Position numbers and translations under genes: made by a program. This document shows positions 1-9,025 of a stretch of DNA of 64,000 bases, piece after piece. Origin of the DNA: Neptunitalea chrysea (GTDB taxonomy: Bacteria; Bacteroidota; Bacteroidia; Flavobacteriales; Flavobacteriaceae); NCBI RefSeq assembly GCF_027924145.1, contig NZ_BRVP01000007.1, forward strand, positions 1 to 64,000, read 5' to 3'. Every line of letters begins with the position of its first letter. Position 1 is the first letter of the stretch. Below the pieces are notes generated by a model. It was not told the DNA's origin and did no database searches. It saw only the letters and a program-made list of their open reading frames with translations.

Positions 1-2169
1 ATAATTCTAAGTAATTATTGTTTTGATAGGTATTTAACGGATTTTCCGTATAGCCTACGTTAATAATACAGAGCACCTGAATAAGAATTAGAATTATCTC
101 CTATGTTTTCAAAATCGTCGGTGTCATCTGTTACGTTTTCTATTACTACGGAATCAAATAGTGCTTTGGATATGCCGTATATGCCTTTATGTAGCTTAGG
201 TACATTTATTATTTCACCTCCTTTAATTTGTAAAGGATAGCGTTTACTAGCTGGTGTTATACTAATGTTATTGACACTCCCTGTGTCATTATCATCAAGA
301 CTTATTCCTGTGTTATTACCCTTAGTGTCGTTTGTGAATATAACTGTATTTCCGTTGGCACTACCAGTATTGAAATCGGTTAATGTTCCGGATAAATTAC
401 CGGTACCTACATAATTAACTGTTAGGTTTTCAAATACGCTTGCTACGAATTGCGCTGTTACATTATATGGTGCAGTATATGTTAGTCCTGCGAGAGTTAT
501 CGTTTCACCATTTTGAAGATCTGAAAATGTTACTTCTACTAATTCAAATAGTTTAATTCCTGTGGATCCGCTAATAAAAGCTGCTCCTGCTCTTGTATTG
601 TTCCTACTATGAATATAGGGATAAGGAGTAGGCATGTTAAGAACTACATAAGAAGGTACTATATTTTCAATTGTACAATCGGTAAATTTTACACCACCGG
701 CATCTGAGTAAAAGCCATAGTTGAAGCAATTTTTAGCTACACAATTTTCAAATTTAACATTGACTTTTTCTCTTTGACTTATGATGGAGCCATTTGTAAC
801 TGCTTCACTTTTGTTTTCAGTTAACATTTCTATAGAAAAGCCACCTCCGGCGTTAACACTAGCATTCTTTATACCAAGTATCGGATTGTATTCAGGGTTA
901 TTACTGTCTGCGTATATAGAAGCAGATGTGTTGTTATTTCCACAATTTTCAGAAGTACATAGCTGAATTCCCCTGAATGGATAACCCTAAATCGTCGCAG
1001 TCATGAAAATAGCAATCTCTAATGTAGATTTTTGAGTCTTCCGGTAATAGTGTTTCGTGCCATCCGCCTACGGTAATACCGTTATCACCAATTGATTTAC
1101 TTGCTTCACAATTGATAATTTCGACATTATTAGCAATTACACTGGTACCATGAATTGAATTGGTAAAATGTAAATTTTTTAGGACTGCATGTCCGCAATA
1201 GTGAATTTTAAAAATGAATTGAGTTGCCGAACTATTGTAATTTATATTATTCAGTGTAAAACCTTCATAATAATTTCCATTGAAGGTGTTGTTGAGATCA
1301 TCCCAGCTTCCATCAATGATGGATCTGTTTGTTTTTTCATATTGTGATGTTTTTAATTTAGAAGTACCGATTATTGTTAAACTATTGCAATTAAGGAAAT
1401 AAAATAAAGAATGATCTTCTACTGAAAAGTTTTGGTTTTCAATAGAATTTTCGTCGTATGGTTCTTTTAATGTTACGGTACTCATGTTTGCCTTGATATC
1501 TGCACCTAGCATGATATTGATATCAAATCTTTTATTCTTTATTTTTATAGGTCTAAAGGTTAAGTCATTTACTTGTATATTACTAAATGAAAAAACATTT
1601 ACGGCGACTCCTCCTTTAACGTAAGCAGGAAACAATAGAGTTACTTTTTTAAGCTGAGATAATCTTTGAAACCAGCTATTATCAAAGATATTTTCGAAGT
1701 TTAATGAATTTTCATGACCCATACTTAAATCATTAGGAATCAAATTATATTTTGCTAATGTTAATGGTAAGTCCGTAACATCTAATATTAAGTTATTTTC
1801 TCCGAAAGGTATTGCATAATAGATGTTATCAAGTAGTTTTAATCCATGCTGGTATGACCCATCAACATAATAGATGTTGCTTGATGATATGGAACCATTA
1901 TAAAGCTGACCACTCTCAAAATGTAAAATTGTTCCTGTAGTGTATTTTGGAATTTTAATAGTATCGCTATTAAGGTTGAATGTATCTTTTATAACAATGA
2001 CGTATCCGGATAGTGTGTCTATATTTGTTTGATGAAATTTAAAATCAGTTGGTAGTGTAATATAGCCTTTCCGTTCATAGCTTGCAGTATAGTCAACTTT
2101 ACGATAATCTGGCAAAAAGCTGAATTTATATTCTAAACCATTCGAGATAAGTTGTTCCGTTGCTGAATG
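1..2169 (-). pseudogene. Broken right-handed beta-helix (tail-spike-like) gene, runs off left edge
   Basis: Three reading-frame pieces together read as one long secreted or surface beta-helix protein. The N-terminal piece (about 2169 to 949) starts with a segment in which an extended strand pattern (VIVIKDTFNLNSDTIKIP, then LHFESGQLYNGSI) precedes the helix, a layout I associate with phage tail-spike-like proteins of Bacteroidota. It hits a stop at 949. Removing one base from the C4 run at 970-973 joins it (GLSIQG then IQLCTSENCG) to the next frame, which continues through 827 to 60. There a TAA at 60-62 closes the frame, yet losing one T near 60 would continue as NVGYTENPLNTYQNNNY to the window edge. 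No ATG start is visible: the frame opens just after a stop at 2170-2172, and another coding-like frame lies upstream to about 2240. Homopolymer sequencing errors could explain some lesions. Confidence 0.7.
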
Positions 2170-2285
2170 TTATAGGGGTGAATGTAGAAACAGCGTTTGA
2201 TATTAAAAGCTGGGCGAAGAAAATGTATCAAAAATATGAAGTGAAGCTATTCAAAATGATGGGATGTTAGTGTTGTAACTTTAAA

Positions 2286-2329
2286 AAAAAACAAAACCTA
2301 TAAAGTTAACTTTATAGGTTTTGTTTTTT
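2286..2329 (-). terminator. Perfect 44-bp palindromic terminator
   Basis: Two perfectly complementary 22-base arms meet at 2307/2308, with outer A6 and T6 runs. The centre reads CTATAAAGTTAACTTTATAG. It lies 27 bp beyond the stop of the MG2/plug-like gene and would work on either strand. Confidence 0.85.
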
Positions 2330-2356
2330 ATAGTGTTTGATGATTACTTCAAACTA

Positions 2357-4069
2357 TTAAAAATCCTGAGAAGGAGTTACCTTAATCGGTTTCATATAAG
2401 TTACATATTTTCCTTCTTTAGTAAACCCTTTCAATTCAATCATAAATTCACCTGATATATCGGATGTAGTGAAGGTTAAATCTTCTTTAGCTATATCTGA
2501 TATAGAATTCCATAGCAATTGGTATCTGTAGTCAGGAATTCTTGAATTACTTGTTAAAGAGTACTTGTTTAAATAGTACTTTTTACTATCGGCAGTACGT
2601 TCATAAGTAAAGGTAGAAACATTAAAAATATCACTATGCTCTTGGATGTAGTTACCGCTAAAAGTTTCAATAGAAGCAATTCCGTTATAGATGTCCTTAC
2701 CTATAATGTATCCTCTGTTTAGTATGGTTATTTTTTTAATATCTCCAACAGGTATTTCAAATAGTGGATTTAAATCTTTTACTTGTATCCCATCAACTAA
2801 AACTAAAGTTTCGCCGTAGTACGATCTGTTTTTAACATTGTTATAATCTCTTAAGTGTATTTTATAAATATCTTTTCTTTTGGTTGTGTACATTTCAGGG
2901 ATCAACTCTAGAATTACCTCCTCAAGATTTTTCAGTTTGGTATAATCTGAAAGTAGATATTCTTTCCCTTCTCCAAAAAAATTCTGTTCTTTAGTAAGAT
3001 CTAAAATGGTATCCTTCTTAACCGAATAATAAGCATTTTCTATCTGATTGCTAAGAGATCTATTTACAATAGCATCCTCGTATTTCATTAATAATGGTAA
3101 TTTACTAGAAATGGTAACAGGACTGTTGTATTGATAAATAGGGTCTAGGGTAAAGGTTACCTCACTAGTTGTGTTTAAAGGTTGTATAACCACTTCTGTA
3201 GAGGGGGTATTAGCATCTAGGGTCACATAAAATTTACCTGTTTCATTTGTTTTAGTAATTCCACTGAAAAATTTTTCTCCTGGTAAACTAACACCTACTA
3301 AAAATCCGGCTACACTGTTAGGATCTGTATCATTAGTAAGTTTTCCTGATAATAGCTCTCCTCTTAATTCAGGTAGATATGTTGCTTGGCTTAAGTTTAA
3401 TTGAGAATCAATTGACCTAGCATGTTCTAGCTGGGTTCTAAACGCAGGTGTCTCAGGTGTTGGTAGTTCTTCCATTTTCCTAACAGAAATAGAATAGCTG
3501 CCGCCTTTAAGGATATCTAAATAAGAATCATTTATTGTAAGCGCAACAGTTTCTCTGTTGTTGTATTCATGTTTAGGTAATTTAAAAGCACTAGCATTAT
3601 GCACTTCAGGAATAGCCTCTTTTTCAGTTAGTGTATATTGTTCTGATGCAATATCACTAGATTGATATGGATTGATAATGTATATCTCAGTTTTAAAGAT
3701 GCTCTCATTAAATGGGGGGTTAAGCATCCATTTTGTATAGCCTACAAGTTTATATACTCCCGATTTTATATCTGTAGGGATTAAGTAATCACCTAAACCA
3801 GCGCCGTTTATTAAATTAACTTTTTGTTGAAAAACACGTTGTTGCTTAGCATCTATTAGTTCTATATAGCCTATTTTACTAAAAGAACTTAGCTTATTGC
3901 TATTTACATCATAGCAGTAAAATTTGTAATAAAGTTGCTCTCCGGCTAAAACCGTACTAGCATTACTGTGAATGTAAACTGTTTCGTTTATGGCTTTATT
4001 ATTTTGGGCAAATAATGCCAAACCAATAAAGCAGCAAACTGTTGTTATAATAACTTTAATTTTGTTCAT
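2357..4069 (-). CDS. Secreted MG2-domain protein with TonB plug-like domain, no barrel
   Basis: 570 aa with a signal peptide ending near residue 21 (LALFAQ). Residues ~28-120 resemble the MG2-like domain found at the start of many Bacteroidota envelope proteins (YIHSNASTVLAGEQLYYKF, then SGVYKLVGYTKWM). A carboxypeptidase-regulatory-like stretch follows (GFLVGVSLPGEKFFSG). The C-terminal third contains a plug-like segment (LVLVDGIQVKDLNPLFEIP, then DIYNGIASIETFSG) as in TonB-dependent receptors, but no beta-barrel follows. It is last in an operon with a DUF4249 lipoprotein (14 bp gap) and a TonB-dependent receptor. By inference it is a periplasmic or outer-membrane partner of that receptor. 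The substrate is unknown. Confidence 0.8.
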   Translation of the reverse strand: MNKIKVIITTVCCFIGLALFAQNNKAINETVYIHSNASTVLAGEQLYYKFYCYDVNSNKLSSFSKIGYIELIDAKQQRVFQQKVNLINGAGLGDYLIPTDIKSGVYKLVGYTKWMLNPPFNESIFKTEIYIINPYQSSDIASEQYTLTEKEAIPEVHNASAFKLPKHEYNNRETVALTINDSYLDILKGGSYSISVRKMEELPTPETPAFRTQLEHARSIDSQLNLSQATYLPELRGELLSGKLTNDTDPNSVAGFLVGVSLPGEKFFSGITKTNETGKFYVTLDANTPSTEVVIQPLNTTSEVTFTLDPIYQYNSPVTISSKLPLLMKYEDAIVNRSLSNQIENAYYSVKKDTILDLTKEQNFFGEGKEYLLSDYTKLKNLEEVILELIPEMYTTKRKDIYKIHLRDYNNVKNRSYYGETLVLVDGIQVKDLNPLFEIPVGDIKKITILNRGYIIGKDIYNGIASIETFSGNYIQEHSDIFNVSTFTYERTADSKKYYLNKYSLTSNSRIPDYRYQLLWNSISDIAKEDLTFTTSDISGEFMIELKGFTKEGKYVTYMKPIKVTPSQDF

Positions 4070-4083
4070 AGTAATTAGTTTTA

Positions 4084-5310
4084 TTAGTCAACCCAAAATT
4101 CTGGAGCTACGTTAGATCCTAATGTTGTACAATCTCCACAAGCAGCAGGTACCATAGTATAGATGTCGCCCTCTACTTTGTATAATACGTGTGATCCTTG
4201 CTCTATGTAGCTTAGCAAGACATAACCATCAATCTCACCGGATTCTCTGTCGAATTCAGTACCATCAAGTTCTATTTCATCACAATCTGAATAATATGGA
4301 GGTAAATCTTCATTAGGGTAGTAATCCTCATAATTAAAAAATGTTCTTTCGCTTTCAGTAACAGTAGCCACATCGAAAATACCAATCACTTTTTGTGAAG
4401 AATTGGTTTCGTTTGTAATATTTCCTTTCACAAAACCTGGTTGTATAGGAGAAAGTGTACTGTTGCTACTAGATGTGTTTTTAAGTCCTTTATAAAAACT
4501 GAAAGCAGTTGCATTATGCACAAACTGTTTAGTTTTAATACAGTATCTGTAACTCATGATGTAACTATCATTAGGAATAAACCTTATTTGCATATCATTT
4601 ATATTATCAGATTGTTGTGTATCATCAAATTGGTTTAAAATGATGTTTTCGCTGTATTGAGTTCTATAGCATGTTCTTGACTCACCCTCTCTATATGTCC
4701 ATTCAAAACTAGGTGTAGGGTCAGCTGGAGGCCAGTGGTACTCATAGTAAAAAGAGGCTTTCTTATCTGACCATTTAGGAGCTATAATCTTAAACGTTTC
4801 TTCATATGTGTATCTAAGTAGTTTAGAATCTGGCGAATTAGTAGATAAACTAATTTGTATACCATCTGTGCCAGATACTTCTTTTCTTTCTATGGTTAAT
4901 CCTGTCATTTCTGCTACAGGAGCCATTTGTACATCTGTACTTGTAAAGGTATCACCATTATAATCAATATGTAGGGTGTAATTTACATCTGCAACAGGTA
5001 AAAAGGCAATGTCCGAAATATATTTAGTAGAACCAGCATTATAAGAAAAAGTATAATTATCTCCAGAATCACTTGTAATGTATACTTCAGCGGTGCTAAC
5101 GTACTCTGTAGAGTCATCACTACCTAAGGCTGCGGTTTTTGATAAAGTAATCTCATGCTGTTTGTTTTCATTTGTAATAATAGCTTCAACAACAAGTAAA
5201 TCTTCATAAGTGTCATTTAAGTCTACTTCATATTTTTCTGTACATGCAGTAATCATTAGTGCTGCACATAAGAATAAAATACCTCTATTTATGAATTTCT
5301 TTTTTAACAT
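4084..5310 (-). CDS. DUF4249 family lipoprotein
   Basis: 408 aa. The N-terminus is a lipoprotein signal with the lipobox LMITAC (Cys23), so the protein should be anchored in the outer membrane. The start of the mature part (YEVDLNDTYEDLLVVEAII, then a beta-rich domain with HEITLSKTA) is typical of DUF4249, a Bacteroidota family routinely encoded beside STN-type TonB-dependent receptors. Here it sits 2 bp after the receptor gene and 14 bp before the MG2/plug-like gene. Its function is not established. A substrate-capture or receptor-accessory role is inferred from position only. Confidence 0.88.
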   Translation of the reverse strand: MLKKKFINRGILFLCAALMITACTEKYEVDLNDTYEDLLVVEAIITNENKQHEITLSKTAALGSDDSTEYVSTAEVYITSDSGDNYTFSYNAGSTKYISDIAFLPVADVNYTLHIDYNGDTFTSTDVQMAPVAEMTGLTIERKEVSGTDGIQISLSTNSPDSKLLRYTYEETFKIIAPKWSDKKASFYYEYHWPPADPTPSFEWTYREGESRTCYRTQYSENIILNQFDDTQQSDNINDMQIRFIPNDSYIMSYRYCIKTKQFVHNATAFSFYKGLKNTSSSNSTLSPIQPGFVKGNITNETNSSQKVIGIFDVATVTESERTFFNYEDYYPNEDLPPYYSDCDEIELDGTEFDRESGEIDGYVLLSYIEQGSHVLYKVEGDIYTMVPAACGDCTTLGSNVAPEFWVD

Positions 5311-5312
5311 TT

Positions 5313-8105
5313 TTAGAATTTAAAGTTATAAGTAATCGTGGGAACAGGTATTGAGAAAATAGTTGTTTTATATGCTTCGATGTTTCCGTCTTCAGTTACA
5401 AAGAATACAGAATAAGGATTGTTACGCCCTAGTACATTGTAAACAGAAATATTCCAGAAACTATGGCTGAATTTTTGAATTTTATGATTTCCTTCAATAT
5501 TTATACCAAGATCCAATCTATAGTAGTCTGGAATTCGATACTGGTTTCTGTCGCTATAAAATGCATATTCACTATTTCCGAATTGAAATGCTCCTGCCGG
5601 AAAGGTGATTGGTCTACCTGTTTGATAAATAAAATTAGCAGATAAACTATATCTACGAGAGAATTTATAGTTTAATACTAAACTGAAATCATGTGGCTTA
5701 TCAAAGTTAGCAGGAAAATATTCGTTGTTATTTATGATTTCTTCAGAATATGTGCTGTTAGATCTTAAAAAAGCACGTGAATACGTATAACCAATCCAAC
5801 CATTTAAGTCACCTTCTTTTTTCTTAAGTAAAAACTCTACACCGTAAGCTTTACCTTCTCCTTGGAAAATTTCGGTTTCTATGTTTTCATTTAATACTAA
5901 TTCTGCCCCAACTTTGTAGTCTAGTATATCGTCCATTTTTTTATAGTATCCTTCTAAACTAACTTCGTAGGTGTTGTTTTTAAGTTCTTTATAGAAGCCA
6001 AGGGATACCATTTGAGCTGATTGAGGCTTGATGTTCAAGTCAGAAAGTTTCCATGTGTCTGTTGGAGATTGAGTGGTATTACTAGAAAGTAGATGAATAT
6101 ACTGGTTGTTTTTGTTATAACTTAATTTGGCAGATAAATCATCAGTTATATCATAATTTAACGAAGCTCTTATTTCTAAGCCAGTATATGTTTTTATAAA
6201 TTCATTGTCATCATAGGTAATAGTTTCTGATACAGTAGCATCATTTTTAGGCATGTTGTCTTCGTAAATACGCTGCGTTGAAGGGCCTAATACATTAAAC
6301 ATAGAGAAGCGTAATCCTGCAATGAAAGATAATTTATCGTTTATTTTATAGTTGTCAGAAATAAATGCAGCTGATTCAAGTGCCTTTTCATCTTCCACAT
6401 CTAAAGGATCCATATTGCTATTTTCTCCTCCTTTTGGGTCTAAATAACCAGGGTCGGTATTATATAGTTTAGAGGAAATACCATAGATGAATGAATGTTT
6501 ATCGTTTAAATCGTAATCCATTTTTAATTTTACCATGGTCTCATTTAAACTGTAACCATATTCAAAGTCATCGGCACCTCCTTGTTCAAAGTCTATGTTT
6601 AAATCGTAATTACTATGTGTTACAATTAAGCTTCCAGAATGTTTGTTATTAAACTTATGATTCCATTCTACAGAGAACATTGCATTACGATATGTATATA
6701 AAGAATCGTATGTAATGTTATATGCATCATGACTATAGTAACCAGTCGCTTTTACCGTGTTGTTATCGTTAATGTGATCATAGTATTTTAAGATAACATC
6801 ATAGAAACTGGCACTACTATTATTTAATTCATCACTATCTAAAGATTTTAAAATCCAGTCAGAATATGTAGCTCTTCCACCAATAGTTAAACTAGAGCGC
6901 TCTTTTTTAATAGGCATGCTAAGCATTAGCGTACTAGTTACTGGACCAATACCACCTTCCCCTTCAAGTTTATTAACATTTCCGTTTTTAGTTTGAATGT
7001 CAAACACAGAAGATAAGCGTCCTCCATATTGGGCAGGGATATTACCTTTATAAATGTTAGCAGATGCAATAGTATATGGATTTAAAGCACTAAAGAATCC
7101 GAAAAAATGAAATGGATTATATATGACTCCATTATCTAAAAGAAATAAGTTTTGGTCAGACTTACCACCTCTAACATTAAAGCCAGCAGAACCTTCTCCA
7201 ACAGTTTTAACCCCAGGCATAATTGTAGCTACTTTAACAATGTCTCTTTCTCCTAAAACCATAGGGATGTTTTTCACATCTTTAACATCAATTACAGTAA
7301 CACCCGCAATTTCCTTTCTAATTTCTTCACTTTTGCTAGTAGAAACTACAACTTCGTCTAATTCTGTTATACTCTCAGATAATACAAAGTCTCTTGTACC
7401 ATTGTTATAAAGTATAATTTCACTTTTAATAGTTTTAAAGCCTACAGAAGTTATTTCAATATTGTTTACTCCTGATGGTAATTTTATAGCGTATTTACCG
7501 CTAAGGCCAGTAACACTTGTGTGTTTATTATCTGGTGTTCTTACCAATACATTTGGTATAGGATCGTTAGTTTTACCATCTGTAATAATCCCAGAAAGCG
7601 TATAATATGCATTCTTATTGTTGTTACTTTCTTTACCAATAAATTCTGTTTTGGTAGTAATTACATTGTTGATTTTAGTTTTGGGTTCTTCTTCTGCAAC
7701 ATTAGCAATAAATACTGGTTTAATAAAAGAATCTTCCTCTTGTTCATTTTGCGAAGACGTGGTATCATCTACAAAGAAATTTGTTGGAAGCTTACTGTAT
7801 ATTCTTCTATTTTGGGTTAAAACAATATTATTGTCCTTAATAAAGTAGTTCAAATTTGTTTTATCCAATAAGTCAGCTAAAATAAATTTAACCGTATTAT
7901 TATAGTTCTTCGTATATTTTAAAGAATCAATGTCTGTCCAATTATCTTGATAAAAGAAATGATAATCGGATTTAGCTTCTATTTTTGAAATAGCCTCCTT
8001 AATAGTATTTTGCTTAAGTTGGATTGATATTTTGGTACTATCTGCCTGACTATATAAACTTTGAGCACATAGTATACTTATGAAAATTAATAAATATTTC
8101 CTCAT
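5313..8105 (-). CDS. TonB-dependent receptor with STN and carboxypeptidase-regulatory domains
   Basis: 930 aa outer-membrane active transporter. Order of parts: signal peptide (1-19); STN domain (~25-100); low-complexity linker (~105-165); CarboxypepD_reg-like domain (~168-245, YYTLSGIITDGKTNDPIPNV); TonB box-like region and plug (~250-370, including GFNVRGGKSDQNLFLLDNG); then a 22-strand-type barrel to the C-terminus. An STN domain usually lets a receptor signal to an inner-membrane anti-sigma factor, but no FecI/FecR pair is present in the window. Operon partners are a secreted protein upstream (39 bp) and DUF4249 and MG2/plug genes downstream. The substrate cannot be told from the sequence. 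Confidence 0.93.
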   Translation of the reverse strand: MRKYLLIFISILCAQSLYSQADSTKISIQLKQNTIKEAISKIEAKSDYHFFYQDNWTDIDSLKYTKNYNNTVKFILADLLDKTNLNYFIKDNNIVLTQNRRIYSKLPTNFFVDDTTSSQNEQEEDSFIKPVFIANVAEEEPKTKINNVITTKTEFIGKESNNNKNAYYTLSGIITDGKTNDPIPNVLVRTPDNKHTSVTGLSGKYAIKLPSGVNNIEITSVGFKTIKSEIILYNNGTRDFVLSESITELDEVVVSTSKSEEIRKEIAGVTVIDVKDVKNIPMVLGERDIVKVATIMPGVKTVGEGSAGFNVRGGKSDQNLFLLDNGVIYNPFHFFGFFSALNPYTIASANIYKGNIPAQYGGRLSSVFDIQTKNGNVNKLEGEGGIGPVTSTLMLSMPIKKERSSLTIGGRATYSDWILKSLDSDELNNSSASFYDVILKYYDHINDNNTVKATGYYSHDAYNITYDSLYTYRNAMFSVEWNHKFNNKHSGSLIVTHSNYDLNIDFEQGGADDFEYGYSLNETMVKLKMDYDLNDKHSFIYGISSKLYNTDPGYLDPKGGENSNMDPLDVEDEKALESAAFISDNYKINDKLSFIAGLRFSMFNVLGPSTQRIYEDNMPKNDATVSETITYDDNEFIKTYTGLEIRASLNYDITDDLSAKLSYNKNNQYIHLLSSNTTQSPTDTWKLSDLNIKPQSAQMVSLGFYKELKNNTYEVSLEGYYKKMDDILDYKVGAELVLNENIETEIFQGEGKAYGVEFLLKKKEGDLNGWIGYTYSRAFLRSNSTYSEEIINNNEYFPANFDKPHDFSLVLNYKFSRRYSLSANFIYQTGRPITFPAGAFQFGNSEYAFYSDRNQYRIPDYYRLDLGINIEGNHKIQKFSHSFWNISVYNVLGRNNPYSVFFVTEDGNIEAYKTTIFSIPVPTITYNFKF

Positions 8106-8144
8106 ATTAAAAGAAACCGTCTGAGTTTAGGTTAATTGTTGTTG

Positions 8145-8858
8145 TTATTCAATGATTGATGTTGCTAGCTCTTTCAAGGTAGCCAAATCATCTGTTGTTT
8201 TACTGGTACCAAAAGCATTGAGGATATGGGCTTCTTTAGTGGGGAGTAGGGTAGTCCAGTTTTCTTTTTTTGTTGCGTCATATAAGTTTTCATTACCATC
8301 TTTAATTAGGTAAAACTTATAATGTAATTTATAATCTTGATATACGTCAGAACCTTTAATGTATTCATTTTTAGTTTTATAATATTTTACTAGAAATGAC
8401 ACGTTATCTATTAATTCTATAGTATCATAAAAACCTACAATATCTTTATGTGTAGTTTTTCCAGTTAAATTTTTTAAATGGATACCTTCTAAATTTACAG
8501 ATTCTATATTAGAAGACACTAATTGAATAGCAATATTAGATCCGGTATTTTTAGGTTTAACTATTATAAAGTCATTGTAAAGATCATACTTTATTGGGTA
8601 TCCATAGAAAACACTATTGTTATATATTACTTCAGCATGTTTATAATCTGAAAATAAATACCTGTCTGTTTCTAAAAGTAGGTCATCATCTTTAAAGAAA
8701 AGACCACTGTATATTTTTAGGTTTGTTTCACCTAAAATATGATCAAACTGTTTATAAGTTTGATTCTCATCTTGTGCACTCACTAAGCCACTGCTTCCTG
8801 TTATCAAAACAATAGCCAAAAGTAACTTCCTAGTGGGGGATGTAAAATTCTTTAGCAT
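8145..8858 (-). CDS. Secreted protein of unknown function, first gene of receptor operon
   Basis: 237 aa if started at the ATG at 8858, chosen because it gives a clean signal peptide (KLLLAIVLI, cleavage near LVSAQ). An upstream in-frame start would put 28 non-hydrophobic residues ahead of it. The mature region is beta-rich with alternating aromatic and charged residues (YNNSVFYGYPIKYDLYNDF). This pattern occurs in secreted Bacteroidota proteins coded next to TonB-dependent receptors. I cannot assign a family. It lies 39 bp upstream of the receptor gene on the same strand, so co-transcription is likely. Confidence 0.75.
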   Translation of the reverse strand: MLKNFTSPTRKLLLAIVLITGSSGLVSAQDENQTYKQFDHILGETNLKIYSGLFFKDDDLLLETDRYLFSDYKHAEVIYNNSVFYGYPIKYDLYNDFIIVKPKNTGSNIAIQLVSSNIESVNLEGIHLKNLTGKTTHKDIVGFYDTIELIDNVSFLVKYYKTKNEYIKGSDVYQDYKLHYKFYLIKDGNENLYDATKKENWTTLLPTKEAHILNAFGTSKTTDDLATLKELATSIIE

Positions 8859-8975
8859 ACAATAGTTGGTGTTTATAAAATAGGGATGAAATGTACGATA
8901 TTCCTTAATTTTTATTATGTTTTTTATGTTAAAATTCAACAATATTGGGTGAGTTAGTCTAAAAACAAGATAAAA

Positions 8976-9000
8976 AAAGCATCATGTTGAATGATGCTTT
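8976..9000 (-). terminator. Intrinsic terminator of pnp
   Basis: AAAGCATCAT (8976-8985), loop GTTGA, ATGATGCTTT (8991-9000). On the minus strand the hairpin is followed by a T-rich tract. It lies 25 bp past the pnp stop. Confidence 0.85.
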
Positions 9001-9025
9001 GAATATTTGCTAAAACTATAAATTA

